Of a DNA stretch of 64,000 bases, positions 24,702 through 33,610 are shown one piece after another. Source of the stretch: Luteolibacter luteus (GTDB lineage: Bacteria; Verrucomicrobiota; Verrucomicrobiia; Verrucomicrobiales; Akkermansiaceae); NCBI RefSeq assembly GCF_012913485.1, contig NZ_CP051774.1, positions 4,588,001 to 4,652,000 on the forward strand. Reading direction: 5' to 3'. The translations under genes and the position numbers were made by a program. Positions within the stretch are counted from its first letter, which is position 1; the number at the start of each line of letters is the position of its first letter. The notes below the pieces were generated by a model, which saw nothing but the letters and a program-made list of their open reading frames with translations, did not search any database and had not been told where the DNA came from.

Positions 24702-27074
24702 ATGATGCCTTGGATGCGTTTCACCCGCTTGCTCGCCATGTTTCTTCTTTCGGCCGCTGCTGCCCTTGCTGGGCCCGGCTTTCACGTGGACCGGCTGGCC
24801 GCCATTGATGATGCGATTTCGCAAGCGATCACCGACGCGCGCACGCCAGGCGCGGTCTTCCGCATGGAACACAACGGTGACGTCTATCAGAAGGCTTACG
24901 GATCTCGCTCGCTGGTGCCCGCGGTGGAGGCGATGACCGAGGACACCATTTTCGACGCGGCCTCGCTAACGAAGGTGGTGGCGACCACCACCGCAGTGAT
25001 GAAGCTGGTCGAGCAGGGCAAGATCGATACGGAAGTTCCGCTCAGCCGATATCTCCCGGAGTTCACGGGAAATGGCAAAGAAGCGATCACGGTTCGGCAG
25101 TTGCTGACTCATTCCTCCGGCTTGCGTGCGGGCTTGCCTCCATCGGGAGATTGGAAAGGGAAGGGTGCGGCGCTGAAGATGGCATGCGCTGAGCCGCTGC
25201 CGAATCCGCCCGGAACAGCGTATCGATATAGCGACATCAATTTCATCCTCTTGGGACTTCTCGTTGAAAGGGTGTCGGGGGCACCCCTGGATGAATTCTG
25301 CACCCGGGAAGTCTTCGGGCCGCTCGGGATGAAGGATACCGGCTACCGTCCTTTTGATCCGGAGACCTCGCCCATGCCGCAGGATACGGCCCGGATCGCT
25401 CCGACCGAAAAGCTTGCCGATGGTCGCGTGCTGCGTGGCGTGGTCCATGATCCCACGGCGCGCCGGATGGGTGGAGTGGCCGGCCATGCAGGTGTCTTCA
25501 CCACGATCAATGATCTGGGCCGCTTCGCCCGCTTTCTCCTCGGCCAGGGGAAGCTGGATGGTGTGAGAGTGCTACAGCCGGAGACCGTAGCCCGCATGAC
25601 CGCCGTGCAATCGCCGGCCGGGCTGGCGCGCCGTGGATTTGGCTGGGATATCGATTCGCCCTACGCGGGGCCGCGAGGCGAGATTTTCCCGATCGGTAGT
25701 TATGGTCACACCGGCTGGACCGGCACGCGGTTGTGGATCGATCCTTTTTCAAAGACGAGTGTCATCTTCCTCTCGAACCGCAATCATCCGGATGAGAAGG
25801 GAAACGTCATCAGCCTGCAGCGCCTGCTCGGCAATCTGGCCGCCCAAGCGATCCCGGACTTCAACTTCGCCTATGTCCCCGGCGCTCTTGCTCCGGATCT
25901 GGAGAATAACCCGCCGCCCGTCGCGACCAAGGCTGCCGGTGAAGTGCTGAATGGCATCGATGTTCTGAAGCGCGATGAGTTTCGCCAACTGCGGGGCAGG
26001 AAGGTGGGTCTGATCACGAATCACACGGGAATCGATCGGGATCGAAATTCCACGATCGACCTCCTGCGCGCTGCGCCCGGCATCGAGTTGGTCTGCCTGT
26101 TCTCGCCGGAGCATGGTATCCGTGGCGAAGAAGACCACGAGAAGATTGGCGATACCACGGATGATAAGACCGGCTTGCCTGTCTATAGTCTCTACGGGGA
26201 ACGTCGTAGTCCAGCGGAAGAGCAGCTGAAGGGAATCGATACACTGGTCTTCGACATCCAGGACATCGGCTGCCGCTTTTACACCTACGTTTCGACCATG
26301 ACCAATTGCATGGAAGCAGCTGGCAAAGCGAAGATCCGTTTCCTCGTCTTGGACCGTGTAAACCCGATCGGCCCGCGGGTGGAGGGGCCGGTTCTCACCG
26401 GCGAGCGAAGCTTTGTGGCTGCGCACGAGATCCCCCTGCGCCACGGTATGACGGTTGGGGAGCTCGCGCGGATGATCAATTCGGAGCAGAAATTCGGGGC
26501 CGATCTCGGCGTCATCCGTTGTGAGGGGGGCAAGCCCGTGCAGTGGTTCGACGGCACCGGGCTGCCCTGGCGGAACCCATCGCCCAATATGCGTGGGCCC
26601 ACGGCGGCGCTGCTCTACCCGGGCGTCGGGATGCTTGAGTTCTGCAAGCTTAGCGTAGGACGGGGGACGGACGCACCTTTCGAAGTACTGGGCGCACCGT
26701 ATCTGGATGATCGCCTGCTGGCAGCCGAGCTGAACAAGTCCGGGCTTCCAGGCATCCGCTTCGTTCCAGTCCGCTTCACGCCTTCGGCAAGCGTCTTTGC
26801 CAATGAAGAATGCCGGGGCGTCCGCTTCATCGTTACCGATCGCGAGAATTTCCGGCCCGTGGATCTGGGGATCACGCTTGCGTGTGTGCTTCAGAAAAAC
26901 CATGGCGACAAGCTGGAGCTGCGGAAGGCAAGCAAGCTGCTGGGTGATGCGAAATCCTTGGAGGCGATTGCGGCGGGGAGCACGCTGGAGCAGATCAAGG
27001 CTGCGTGGGAGGCTCCCTTGGAATCCTTCGAGAAAAGAAGGTCCTCCCATCTCCTTTATCCCAGGACCCCGTGA
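24702..27074 (+). CDS. Secreted serine hydrolase (beta-lactamase-like) fused to a NamZ/DUF1343 exo-N-acetylmuramidase domain
   Basis: A 790-residue exported protein with a signal peptide (about residues 1-23). Residues about 30-400 are a class-C-beta-lactamase/penicillin-binding-like serine hydrolase: S88-LT-K91, the Y176-S-D triad position and a late YGHTGWTG motif. Residues about 425-785 are DUF1343: VGLITNHTGIDRDRNSTIDLL, CLFSPEHGIRGEEDHE, DIQDIGCRFYTYVSTM, VLDRVNPIGP and NMRGPTAALLYPGVG. From family knowledge, DUF1343 proteins include NamZ, which removes N-acetylmuramic acid from peptidoglycan chain ends (GH171). One chain therefore combines peptide-side and glycan-side peptidoglycan hydrolysis, probably for wall turnover or scavenging in the periplasm. 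Confidence 0.9.
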   Translation: MMPWMRFTRLLAMFLLSAAAALAGPGFHVDRLAAIDDAISQAITDARTPGAVFRMEHNGDVYQKAYGSRSLVPAVEAMTEDTIFDAASLTKVVATTTAVMKLVEQGKIDTEVPLSRYLPEFTGNGKEAITVRQLLTHSSGLRAGLPPSGDWKGKGAALKMACAEPLPNPPGTAYRYSDINFILLGLLVERVSGAPLDEFCTREVFGPLGMKDTGYRPFDPETSPMPQDTARIAPTEKLADGRVLRGVVHDPTARRMGGVAGHAGVFTTINDLGRFARFLLGQGKLDGVRVLQPETVARMTAVQSPAGLARRGFGWDIDSPYAGPRGEIFPIGSYGHTGWTGTRLWIDPFSKTSVIFLSNRNHPDEKGNVISLQRLLGNLAAQAIPDFNFAYVPGALAPDLENNPPPVATKAAGEVLNGIDVLKRDEFRQLRGRKVGLITNHTGIDRDRNSTIDLLRAAPGIELVCLFSPEHGIRGEEDHEKIGDTTDDKTGLPVYSLYGERRSPAEEQLKGIDTLVFDIQDIGCRFYTYVSTMTNCMEAAGKAKIRFLVLDRVNPIGPRVEGPVLTGERSFVAAHEIPLRHGMTVGELARMINSEQKFGADLGVIRCEGGKPVQWFDGTGLPWRNPSPNMRGPTAALLYPGVGMLEFCKLSVGRGTDAPFEVLGAPYLDDRLLAAELNKSGLPGIRFVPVRFTPSASVFANEECRGVRFIVTDRENFRPVDLGITLACVLQKNHGDKLELRKASKLLGDAKSLEAIAAGSTLEQIKAAWEAPLESFEKRRSSHLLYPRTP

Positions 27075-27200
27075 ACTCCGCGGGTGTAAGGGGGATTTCA
27101 CGGATTCTTCACTCATCCGGGGAAGGCCTTTCTCGACAAATGTCAGCGGGACAGCGCAGAGATAAGCCATCCCTGCATTCATCCTTACAACTACACCCAC

Positions 27201-27872
27201 ATGCGTCTCGGCTGTCTTCTCCCGCTCATTTCCGTCGTCCTCGTCGTCGGCGGCGCCCAAGGTTTTTATACCGTCTTCTCGAACCGCAAACCGGTTGAGG
27301 TCTCGATCCAGGACTTCCTCAAGCAAGTTCCGGACGCGAAATGGATCAAGGTGACCGGCGGCCAACTGGACACGATCCACGCGGTCTATAATGCCGGGAT
27401 CACTCAAAAGTCCGAGGCGCGTGAAATCTACGTGCCGGTGGTGGCTCCCGGTTCCGACTCCAGCAGTGAGCCGATCAAGCTGCTGCTGCTCACCAAGGAT
27501 CCGCAACTGGTGAAGTTCATCAACGATGGGAACAAGCTGGACGAATCCCTCAGCGAGGAACAGGCCCTCGAGTTCATGTTAAAGAATGTGGACAAGCTGC
27601 GGCCCGCACGTGATGTCCAAGGTTTGGTCCAGTTTGGCATCGATTCCAATGACAAGAGGCGGCGGAAGATCGCGGATCTCTACAAGAACCTAGCGGATGA
27701 CGCGGTGATCCTGGAGGACGGCAAAAAGCCTGATATCGCTCAGGCCTCATTTTTCCTCTTCGGTGGCTTGGCCTTGGGCGGAGTCCTGGCCCTTCGCTCG
27801 TTCAAGAAGTCTTCGCCGCCGCCGCTGCCTCCTGCTGCGTCCCCGCAGACCGGGGGATCTAGCGGATCTTGA
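27201..27872 (+). CDS. Hypothetical protein with N- and C-terminal membrane segments
   Basis: A 223-residue protein with a hydrophobic N-terminus (residues 4-26) and a second membrane segment near residues 182-200 (SFFLFGGLALGGVLALRS), then a Ser/Pro/Gly-rich tail. The region between is a mixed alpha/beta domain starting VEVSIQDFLKQVPDAKWIKVTGG. A LLLLTKDPQLVKF strand suggests a folded extracytoplasmic domain. I do not recognise the family; similar two-anchor proteins occur as hypotheticals in Verrucomicrobia. Its stop at 27872 lies 32 bp before the start of the interrupted metallopeptidase gene, so they may be co-transcribed. Confidence 0.6.
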   Translation: MRLGCLLPLISVVLVVGGAQGFYTVFSNRKPVEVSIQDFLKQVPDAKWIKVTGGQLDTIHAVYNAGITQKSEAREIYVPVVAPGSDSSSEPIKLLLLTKDPQLVKFINDGNKLDESLSEEQALEFMLKNVDKLRPARDVQGLVQFGIDSNDKRRRKIADLYKNLADDAVILEDGKKPDIAQASFFLFGGLALGGVLALRSFKKSSPPPLPPAASPQTGGSSGS

Positions 27873-27904
27873 CCGGGGAAAGGCGGAGTCCATCTTTGAA
27901 GCCA

Positions 27905-29275
27905 ATGAAGCTCCGCCTTGCTGCGATTCTGGCCCTGCTGGCCTGTCCGTGCGTCCTTGGCGAAGGGGCGGGCAGCCAGCGGGAATGGACCAGTACGGAC
28001 GGAAAAAAGATCGCCGGTCTCATGCTGGGAACCGAAGGCGATTCCGTCGCGATCCGGCTCGCGGGAACCGGCAAGATTTCGAGGATTCCTCTTTCCCGTC
28101 TCTCGGAGGCCGATCGCGAGTTTGTTTCGAAGCAAGGATGGCCGCTACCTAAGCCGTGGAAAGGCTGGCCGACGGACATCAAGATCAACCTTGATGAGAT
28201 CCAGGTCAGCTCGCTTCCGGCGAATGGCAAGTTCATCTACAGGACGCAGCACTTCGAGATCGTGTCCGAAGCGGAGTTGGCTCCGGCGGTGGTCAAAGAT
28301 ATCGGCAGGATTTTCGAGGGCACCTACCGTCTGCTCGATGCATCGCCCTGGGGCATCTTGGCCCGCCCGAAGGACAATCATTTCCGGGCCGAGCTCTATC
28401 GCACGCGGGAGGCCTATATCCAGGCGGGTGCACCCGCGGCTAGTGCCGGCGTTTACATGACCCAGCGAAAGGTCTTCATGGTGCCCTTCGAGTCGCTTGG
28501 CCTGAAGGAAACTCCGAAGGGATGGCAGCGGACTTCAGATTATACGACGAAGACGCTGATCCACGAGCTCACTCACATGATGATGGATGATGCACTCCAG
28601 ACGATGCCAATCTGGCTGATCGAAGGTGCTGCGGAGTACATGGAGTTGATGCCGATGCGGATTGGTGCCTTTAGCCCTAACAGCCACTTCAACGCGCTGA
28701 AGGAGCACAACAAGCAGGAACCTGCCTACCCGCTTGGCGATGCCTTTTCGATGACCACCAGTGCCTAGCAGAATGGCGGGAAGGAGCCGGAGTCTGATCC
28801 TGCATCGGGGCCGGGAGGCCGGAGGACGAGAACGGCAGGCCTCTTTGGAATGCCGAACGAGAATATTCCGAAGCTTTATCACTCCGGGCTCTTGCTCACC
28901 TATTACTTCATGCATCTGGATGGCGATGCCGATGCCGCCCGCTTGCAGCGGTTCATCGCAGCCTCGGTAAAAAATGCCGACCGGATGCAGGCCTACGAGA
29001 AAGAAGGAGAAGCCTACAACAAGGCTGTGGAGGAGTTCGTCAAGCATCCCGACGTGAAAGACATGGGTGACGGGAACTACCGCTTTCCCTCGACGATGAA
29101 AGCTCCGGTGCCTCCTGAATTTCCCTTCGACTGCAAGCCCGAGGAACTTCCCTTCAAGGAACTGGAGATCCTCTTGGAAGGCCGAAGCAAGGATGCCCTG
29201 ATCAAAGCGGTTGAAGCAGCCCTGCAGAAAAAGAACCTGCTCGTTGTTGGAGGTGTCGCGGATTCCGACAGGTAG
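27905..29275 (+). pseudogene. SHD1-domain gluzincin metallopeptidase interrupted by an in-frame TAG
   Basis: Two open segments lie in the same reading frame, separated only by a TAG codon at 28766-28768. The first part has a signal peptide (ending CVLGEG), an SHD1-like domain (REWTSTDGKKIAGLML to LSEADREFV), a linker, and a zinc-peptidase domain with HELTH around residue 220 and WLIEGAAEYMEL downstream, the gluzincin Glu. The second part continues with LYHSGLLLTYYFMHLDGDAD, which is the normal C-terminal helix pair of this family. The sequence across the stop reads MTTSA-stop-QNGG, so a single G-to-A change in a TGG (Trp) codon would explain it. The zinc-ligand region lies before the stop, so a truncated but partly folded product remains possible. 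Confidence 0.72.
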
Positions 29276-29587
29276 TGGAAAGCATTACACGGCGGGAAAT
29301 CTCCGTCCGACAAGTCGTCGGGGCTTTGCATGGGCTACCCGAACGAGGGATTTACATGATTCAAGAAAAGTACCCATCCGCGCATTTTACAGGATTGGTT
29401 TCCAAGTGACAGGGAAACAGCGAGTTGCGTGATCGCGCAGCGGGGGTTGAGGTCGGTTTTTGTATTACAAGATGGCTTGAAACCCTTTGTAATCTTGACC
29501 AAAAATGAGATTTGTCAGACTGATTTATCGGGCTGGCCAAACCCATTTTAACCCGGCCGGTTCCCTACATTACCCGCTCGAAAACCC
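29276..29587. other. Intergenic region upstream of the beta-strand repeat protein
   Basis: A 312-bp gap without a convincing gene. It is more AT-rich toward its right half. An imperfectly centred inverted repeat, ATTACAA at 29464-29470 and TTGTAAT at 29487-29493 (16-bp spacer), lies in the likely promoter zone of the repeat-protein gene. A TTGACC hexamer follows at 29495-29500. I see no clear -10 element, riboswitch or tRNA. Confidence 0.35.
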
Positions 29588-32500
29588 ATGACCTCTCATC
29601 GATTGCATCAGCAGTTGCTTGCCCTGTCGTTGCCTGTTGGCTGGTTCCTGACCCCGATGGTCGCGAACGGCCAAGCCAATTGCACATGGAATGGCACTAC
29701 CAGCGTGAACTGGAATGCCACGGCCAATTGGAATCCCGCCGCGCTCCCTGCGGCCGGGGACAACATCATCATCAACGATACCACGACAAACGGGCTGACG
29801 TTGAATGACGCCAGTCATACCGTCGGCAGCGTTACCGTCGGAACGACCGGGACGCGGACCAGCGGCTTCACGCTTCAGACCAACGCAAACACGCTCACCA
29901 TCGGCAACGGGATCGTGGCCGACGGGGCATTTACAGGGGTAGGTCCCACCTTCCGGGGAAATTTCAGTTTCAGCCAGCCTGAGACCATCCGCGTGGCCGG
30001 CGATCTCGGCGATGTGATGACGGATCGAGGCTTGTTCCTGCGCAGCACCAACGATGATGCCTCCGCAACGCCCCGCGGGACATTGACCATGAATGGCAAT
30101 ATCACGAAGATGGGCTCCGGCCAGCTCGTCATTCTCGGTTTCAATCTCACCGGGTCGGGAGATTTCATCGTGGAGGAAGGCTCGCTTAAGTTCAACGCTG
30201 GTGGCAACCAAGGGTTCAGTGTCGGTGGCACCGGCAATATCACGGTGAACGGAAGCTCGACCCTGATGATCTCGCGGAACTCGGGAAGCTTCAGGGCTTT
30301 CACGCGTCCCGTCATCATGAACGGCAACTCCACGCTCCAACTCGGAGGCAACGTTGAGGACACCACTCTTGAGAACTCATGGACCTTCAATACCGAGGCG
30401 ATGGCGATGCCGGTAGGGCGGAATTTCACCCTTACCGGGCCGTTCTCGGGTGAAAGCGATATTACCAAGGGGTCATTCTTGAACGGAGCTACTACGTATG
30501 CGGGGAGCCTAACCTTGGCGGGCGATACTTCCGGCTACGTTGGGAAGTTCACGAACAATGCGGGAGGAATATTTCTCCGGAGCGCTTCCTTTGGCGGATC
30601 CCTCACTTCCGTCGCTGGCACAACCGTTGGCGGGGAGGCGGATGTCGCGGGTGAGATCGACCTCCAAGGGGTCAATCTTACAGTGCAAGCGGACACTCCA
30701 CAGTCCCTCAACACATCGTTGGATCTGAGTGTTTCCGGAACCAACACGGTCACCTTGATGGGTGCCTTGCAGGCAAACACTCCTGTAAAGGTGATCAGCT
30801 ATGATGGTTTCCTGCTTAGCGGGGATGAAACCAACTTCGCCCTTGCTGGAGGAAACACGGCCTACCGGGGATTTGCTTTCACCAACAACACCGCGGGCAA
30901 ATCGATCGATGTTTCCGTGGATGCGGGGGATGTCACCTGGACCGGTGCCACTCTTCTGGGGAATTGGGATATCAATACCACTGCTAACTGGACGGGAACC
31001 TCCGATAAGTTCTTCCAGTTCGATTCGGTCACCTTCCCGAACACGGCGTCTTTGAAAACCGTCGGCATCGTAACAAACGTTTCGCCGCGGAGCATCACCT
31101 TCCAGAATGATCTGGGAAGCGACTATACCATCAACGGCCCTGCCTTCATCACCGGAGGAGCCTCGATCACCAAGAATGGCACGGGTCTCACCACCCTGGG
31201 TGGCGGAAATGGCCAGAACTATACCGGTGCCATCGCCGTGAATTCGGGCGTTCTCCGGATGGGAAGTCGCGATGCTTTCGGCGCGACCTCCGGGATTACT
31301 GTCGCCAGCGGTGCCCAGGTCGATATTTCGGGACAGGCGCCGGGCACCATTGCCTCCGGCGCCTACACCTACACGATTGCAGGGACAGGGGTCGCCAATG
31401 CTGGCGCTCTTATCAACTCGTCGACGACAAGCGTCGATCAGGGAGCGGGGGTCAAGAACCTGATCCTCTCAGGAGATGCGACCCTCGGCGGGGTAGGTCG
31501 CTTTGACATCGGCCGTACCACGGCAGCCGGTAGCGGTGTGATCACCGGCAACGGCCATACCCTGACGGTGAAGAACACGGCCTTGATCGCCTTCCGGGGC
31601 GATGCCAGTGCCACGCCGATCCATATCATCGCCGATGCGGGCCGCATCTACTCGGAGGATACGGACAATGGCTTCGGCGGCGCCACCGGCACGGTGACGG
31701 TGAACTCGGGAGCTCGCGCGGGTTCCTACGGCGTTCGTACCATACCCACCCCGGTGACCTTGAACGCGGGTGGCATTCTCCATAACCAAGGCGGTGGAGT
31801 CGGCACATGGTCCGGTGCCATTACCCTTGCTGGCGCAGGTGCGACGATCGAGGCCGACGGCGGTCAGAATATCATCATCAGTGGCAGCGTGACCGAAAGT
31901 GGAGGTGCCAAGGATCTGATCAAGGCCGGAAACGCCCGCCTGATCTTCACCGGAAGCGCCCTCAACACCGGCAATACAGTGATCAACAACGGCTTCGTGC
32001 AGGTCGGTAACGGCGGCACGACAGGAGCAATCAACAGCAATCCCATCAACATCGGCTCTGCTACTTCCGGTTTCATCGTGAACCGGTCCGACGATCTCAC
32101 GATCAGCAATGTCATCTCGGGAACGGGGCCGGCGGCCAATGGTGCGGATCCTGGTGCCCTGACCAAGGCAGGCACCGGCACCCTGACTCTCACTGCGGCA
32201 AATACCTATACCGGCATAACCCGGTTTGGGGCAGGAACGATTGCGATCGGATCGAACGAGACCGTTTTCGGAGAAGGTGGGCTGCTTGATTTCCGGGGTG
32301 CGGGAGTCCGCTCGTCGGATGCGACCGATCGTGTAGTGGCAAACCCGATCTCCTACAGCTTTGACACCACCTTCGGTAGCGCGGGAACCGGCGACCTGCT
32401 GTTCACCGGCGCCGTCGCAACCGGTGGAGGCGCGAAGGGCTTCAACGTCCAGAATGCGATCACCGAATTCAGCGGTATTCTTTCGGGCTCCGCTTCCACG

Positions 32501-33502
32501 GCGACGCTTACGAAGAGCGGTCCAGGGACTCTGATTTTTAGCAACGACAACCTCTATCAGCAGACCACGACCATCAGCCAGGGCGTCCTGCAGATGGGAA
32601 ATGGGGGGGCGACCGGCAGCCTGAGCTCGACCAATGTGATCAACAATGCCTCGCTGGTCATCGACCGGACGGCACCCGAAGGTTTTGATACCTTCGACTT
32701 CAATAACGTCGTCTCTGGCACCGGCAGCCTGACGTACGCGGGTCCGGACACCATCAATGTGAATGGGAACAGCACCTACACGGGCGACACCATTCTCAAC
32801 GGTGGGATCTTCTCCGTGCAGTTTCCCTATCTGGCCGACACTTCCTCGCTGCGGATGACCACCGATGCCAAGATTGATTTGTTCCACCAACAGACGGATA
32901 CGGTGAACAAGTTCTTCATCAATGGCACTGCTCAGGCAGTCGGTACTTGGGGCCGTATTGGTTCTATCGCTGCCTTGGGGGCTGACTTCGAGTCAGCTTT
33001 GATCACGGGCGACGGCCTTCTGGAAGTTACGAGCACCGGCTCGGCTACACCCTATGACGACTGGGCGACGGCAGCCGGCCTGACGGGTGGTGACAGCGCG
33101 TCGACAGCGAATCCGGATGGCGACGGCTTCGTTAACCTGGCGGAGTTCGCCTTCAACGGCAATCCACTGTCCGGAGCCACGGGAGGCAAGATTGCTGTGA
33201 AGATCGCTTCCGTGGGCGGCCAACAGACGCTGACGCTGACCCTTCCGGTTCGCACTGCGGCTTCGTCCTTCAGCGGCACGACAGCCCTCACTGCGGTGGG
33301 TGATGGCATCACCTACACGATCGAGGCTGGCGACAATCTCGGAAGCTGGGGCCTGGATGTCGACCAGGTGACCGGCGCCGATGCCACCGCCATCCAAAGC
33401 GAACTGCCCGCATTGCAGACCGGATGGAGCTATCGGACCTTCCGTAGCCCGGGTACGGTGACCGGCGATCCGATCGAGTTCATCCGCGCTCGCGTCGAAT
33501 AA
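29588..33502 (+). CDS. Large secreted autotransporter-associated beta-strand repeat protein
   Basis: A 1304-residue exported protein with a signal peptide (about residues 1-30, ending ANGQA). Most of it is a right-handed beta-helix-like array of 'autotransporter-associated beta strand' repeats: GSGQLVILG, NGTGLTTLGGGNGQNYTG, AGTGTLTLTAANTYTG, SGPGTLIFSNDN and related copies. The N-terminus has the W-x-G-x-x-S-VNWNATANWNP motif common to such verrucomicrobial proteins, repeated later as GNWDINTTANWTG. The last 170 residues include PYDDWATAAGLTGGDSASTANPDGDGFVNLAEFAF, a calcium-loop-like segment shared by many secreted verrucomicrobial proteins. No C-terminal beta-barrel or PEP-CTERM anchor is visible, so how it leaves the cell is unclear. 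Likely a surface or matrix protein. Confidence 0.85.
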   Translation: MTSHRLHQQLLALSLPVGWFLTPMVANGQANCTWNGTTSVNWNATANWNPAALPAAGDNIIINDTTTNGLTLNDASHTVGSVTVGTTGTRTSGFTLQTNANTLTIGNGIVADGAFTGVGPTFRGNFSFSQPETIRVAGDLGDVMTDRGLFLRSTNDDASATPRGTLTMNGNITKMGSGQLVILGFNLTGSGDFIVEEGSLKFNAGGNQGFSVGGTGNITVNGSSTLMISRNSGSFRAFTRPVIMNGNSTLQLGGNVEDTTLENSWTFNTEAMAMPVGRNFTLTGPFSGESDITKGSFLNGATTYAGSLTLAGDTSGYVGKFTNNAGGIFLRSASFGGSLTSVAGTTVGGEADVAGEIDLQGVNLTVQADTPQSLNTSLDLSVSGTNTVTLMGALQANTPVKVISYDGFLLSGDETNFALAGGNTAYRGFAFTNNTAGKSIDVSVDAGDVTWTGATLLGNWDINTTANWTGTSDKFFQFDSVTFPNTASLKTVGIVTNVSPRSITFQNDLGSDYTINGPAFITGGASITKNGTGLTTLGGGNGQNYTGAIAVNSGVLRMGSRDAFGATSGITVASGAQVDISGQAPGTIASGAYTYTIAGTGVANAGALINSSTTSVDQGAGVKNLILSGDATLGGVGRFDIGRTTAAGSGVITGNGHTLTVKNTALIAFRGDASATPIHIIADAGRIYSEDTDNGFGGATGTVTVNSGARAGSYGVRTIPTPVTLNAGGILHNQGGGVGTWSGAITLAGAGATIEADGGQNIIISGSVTESGGAKDLIKAGNARLIFTGSALNTGNTVINNGFVQVGNGGTTGAINSNPINIGSATSGFIVNRSDDLTISNVISGTGPAANGADPGALTKAGTGTLTLTAANTYTGITRFGAGTIAIGSNETVFGEGGLLDFRGAGVRSSDATDRVVANPISYSFDTTFGSAGTGDLLFTGAVATGGGAKGFNVQNAITEFSGILSGSASTATLTKSGPGTLIFSNDNLYQQTTTISQGVLQMGNGGATGSLSSTNVINNASLVIDRTAPEGFDTFDFNNVVSGTGSLTYAGPDTINVNGNSTYTGDTILNGGIFSVQFPYLADTSSLRMTTDAKIDLFHQQTDTVNKFFINGTAQAVGTWGRIGSIAALGADFESALITGDGLLEVTSTGSATPYDDWATAAGLTGGDSASTANPDGDGFVNLAEFAFNGNPLSGATGGKIAVKIASVGGQQTLTLTLPVRTAASSFSGTTALTAVGDGITYTIEAGDNLGSWGLDVDQVTGADATAIQSELPALQTGWSYRTFRSPGTVTGDPIEFIRARVE

Positions 33503-33535
33503 TCGAACGAAAGATCATTCATCGGGTTAAGAAAA

Positions 33536-33575
33536 AGCACCCGGTCCGGATTTCCGGGCCGGGTGTTCCGTTTTC
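33536..33575. terminator. Bidirectional intrinsic terminator between the repeat protein and clpB
   Basis: A stem of about 14 bp with G-T wobbles (AGCACCCGGTCCGG / CCGGGCCGGGTGTT), a 4-base loop, TTCCGTTTT on the right and an A-rich run (AAGAAAA) on the left. It can therefore serve the plus-strand repeat-protein gene and the convergent minus-strand clpB gene. Confidence 0.82.
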
Positions 33576-33610
33576 AGAAGCGGGGTCGTGGCGGCTTTGA
33601 AGTGACCCTT

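Noticed and set aside
25749-27506. A 585-codon minus-strand frame opposite the NamZ fusion
   Set aside because: No domain and no start context; the plus strand carries both catalytic domains.
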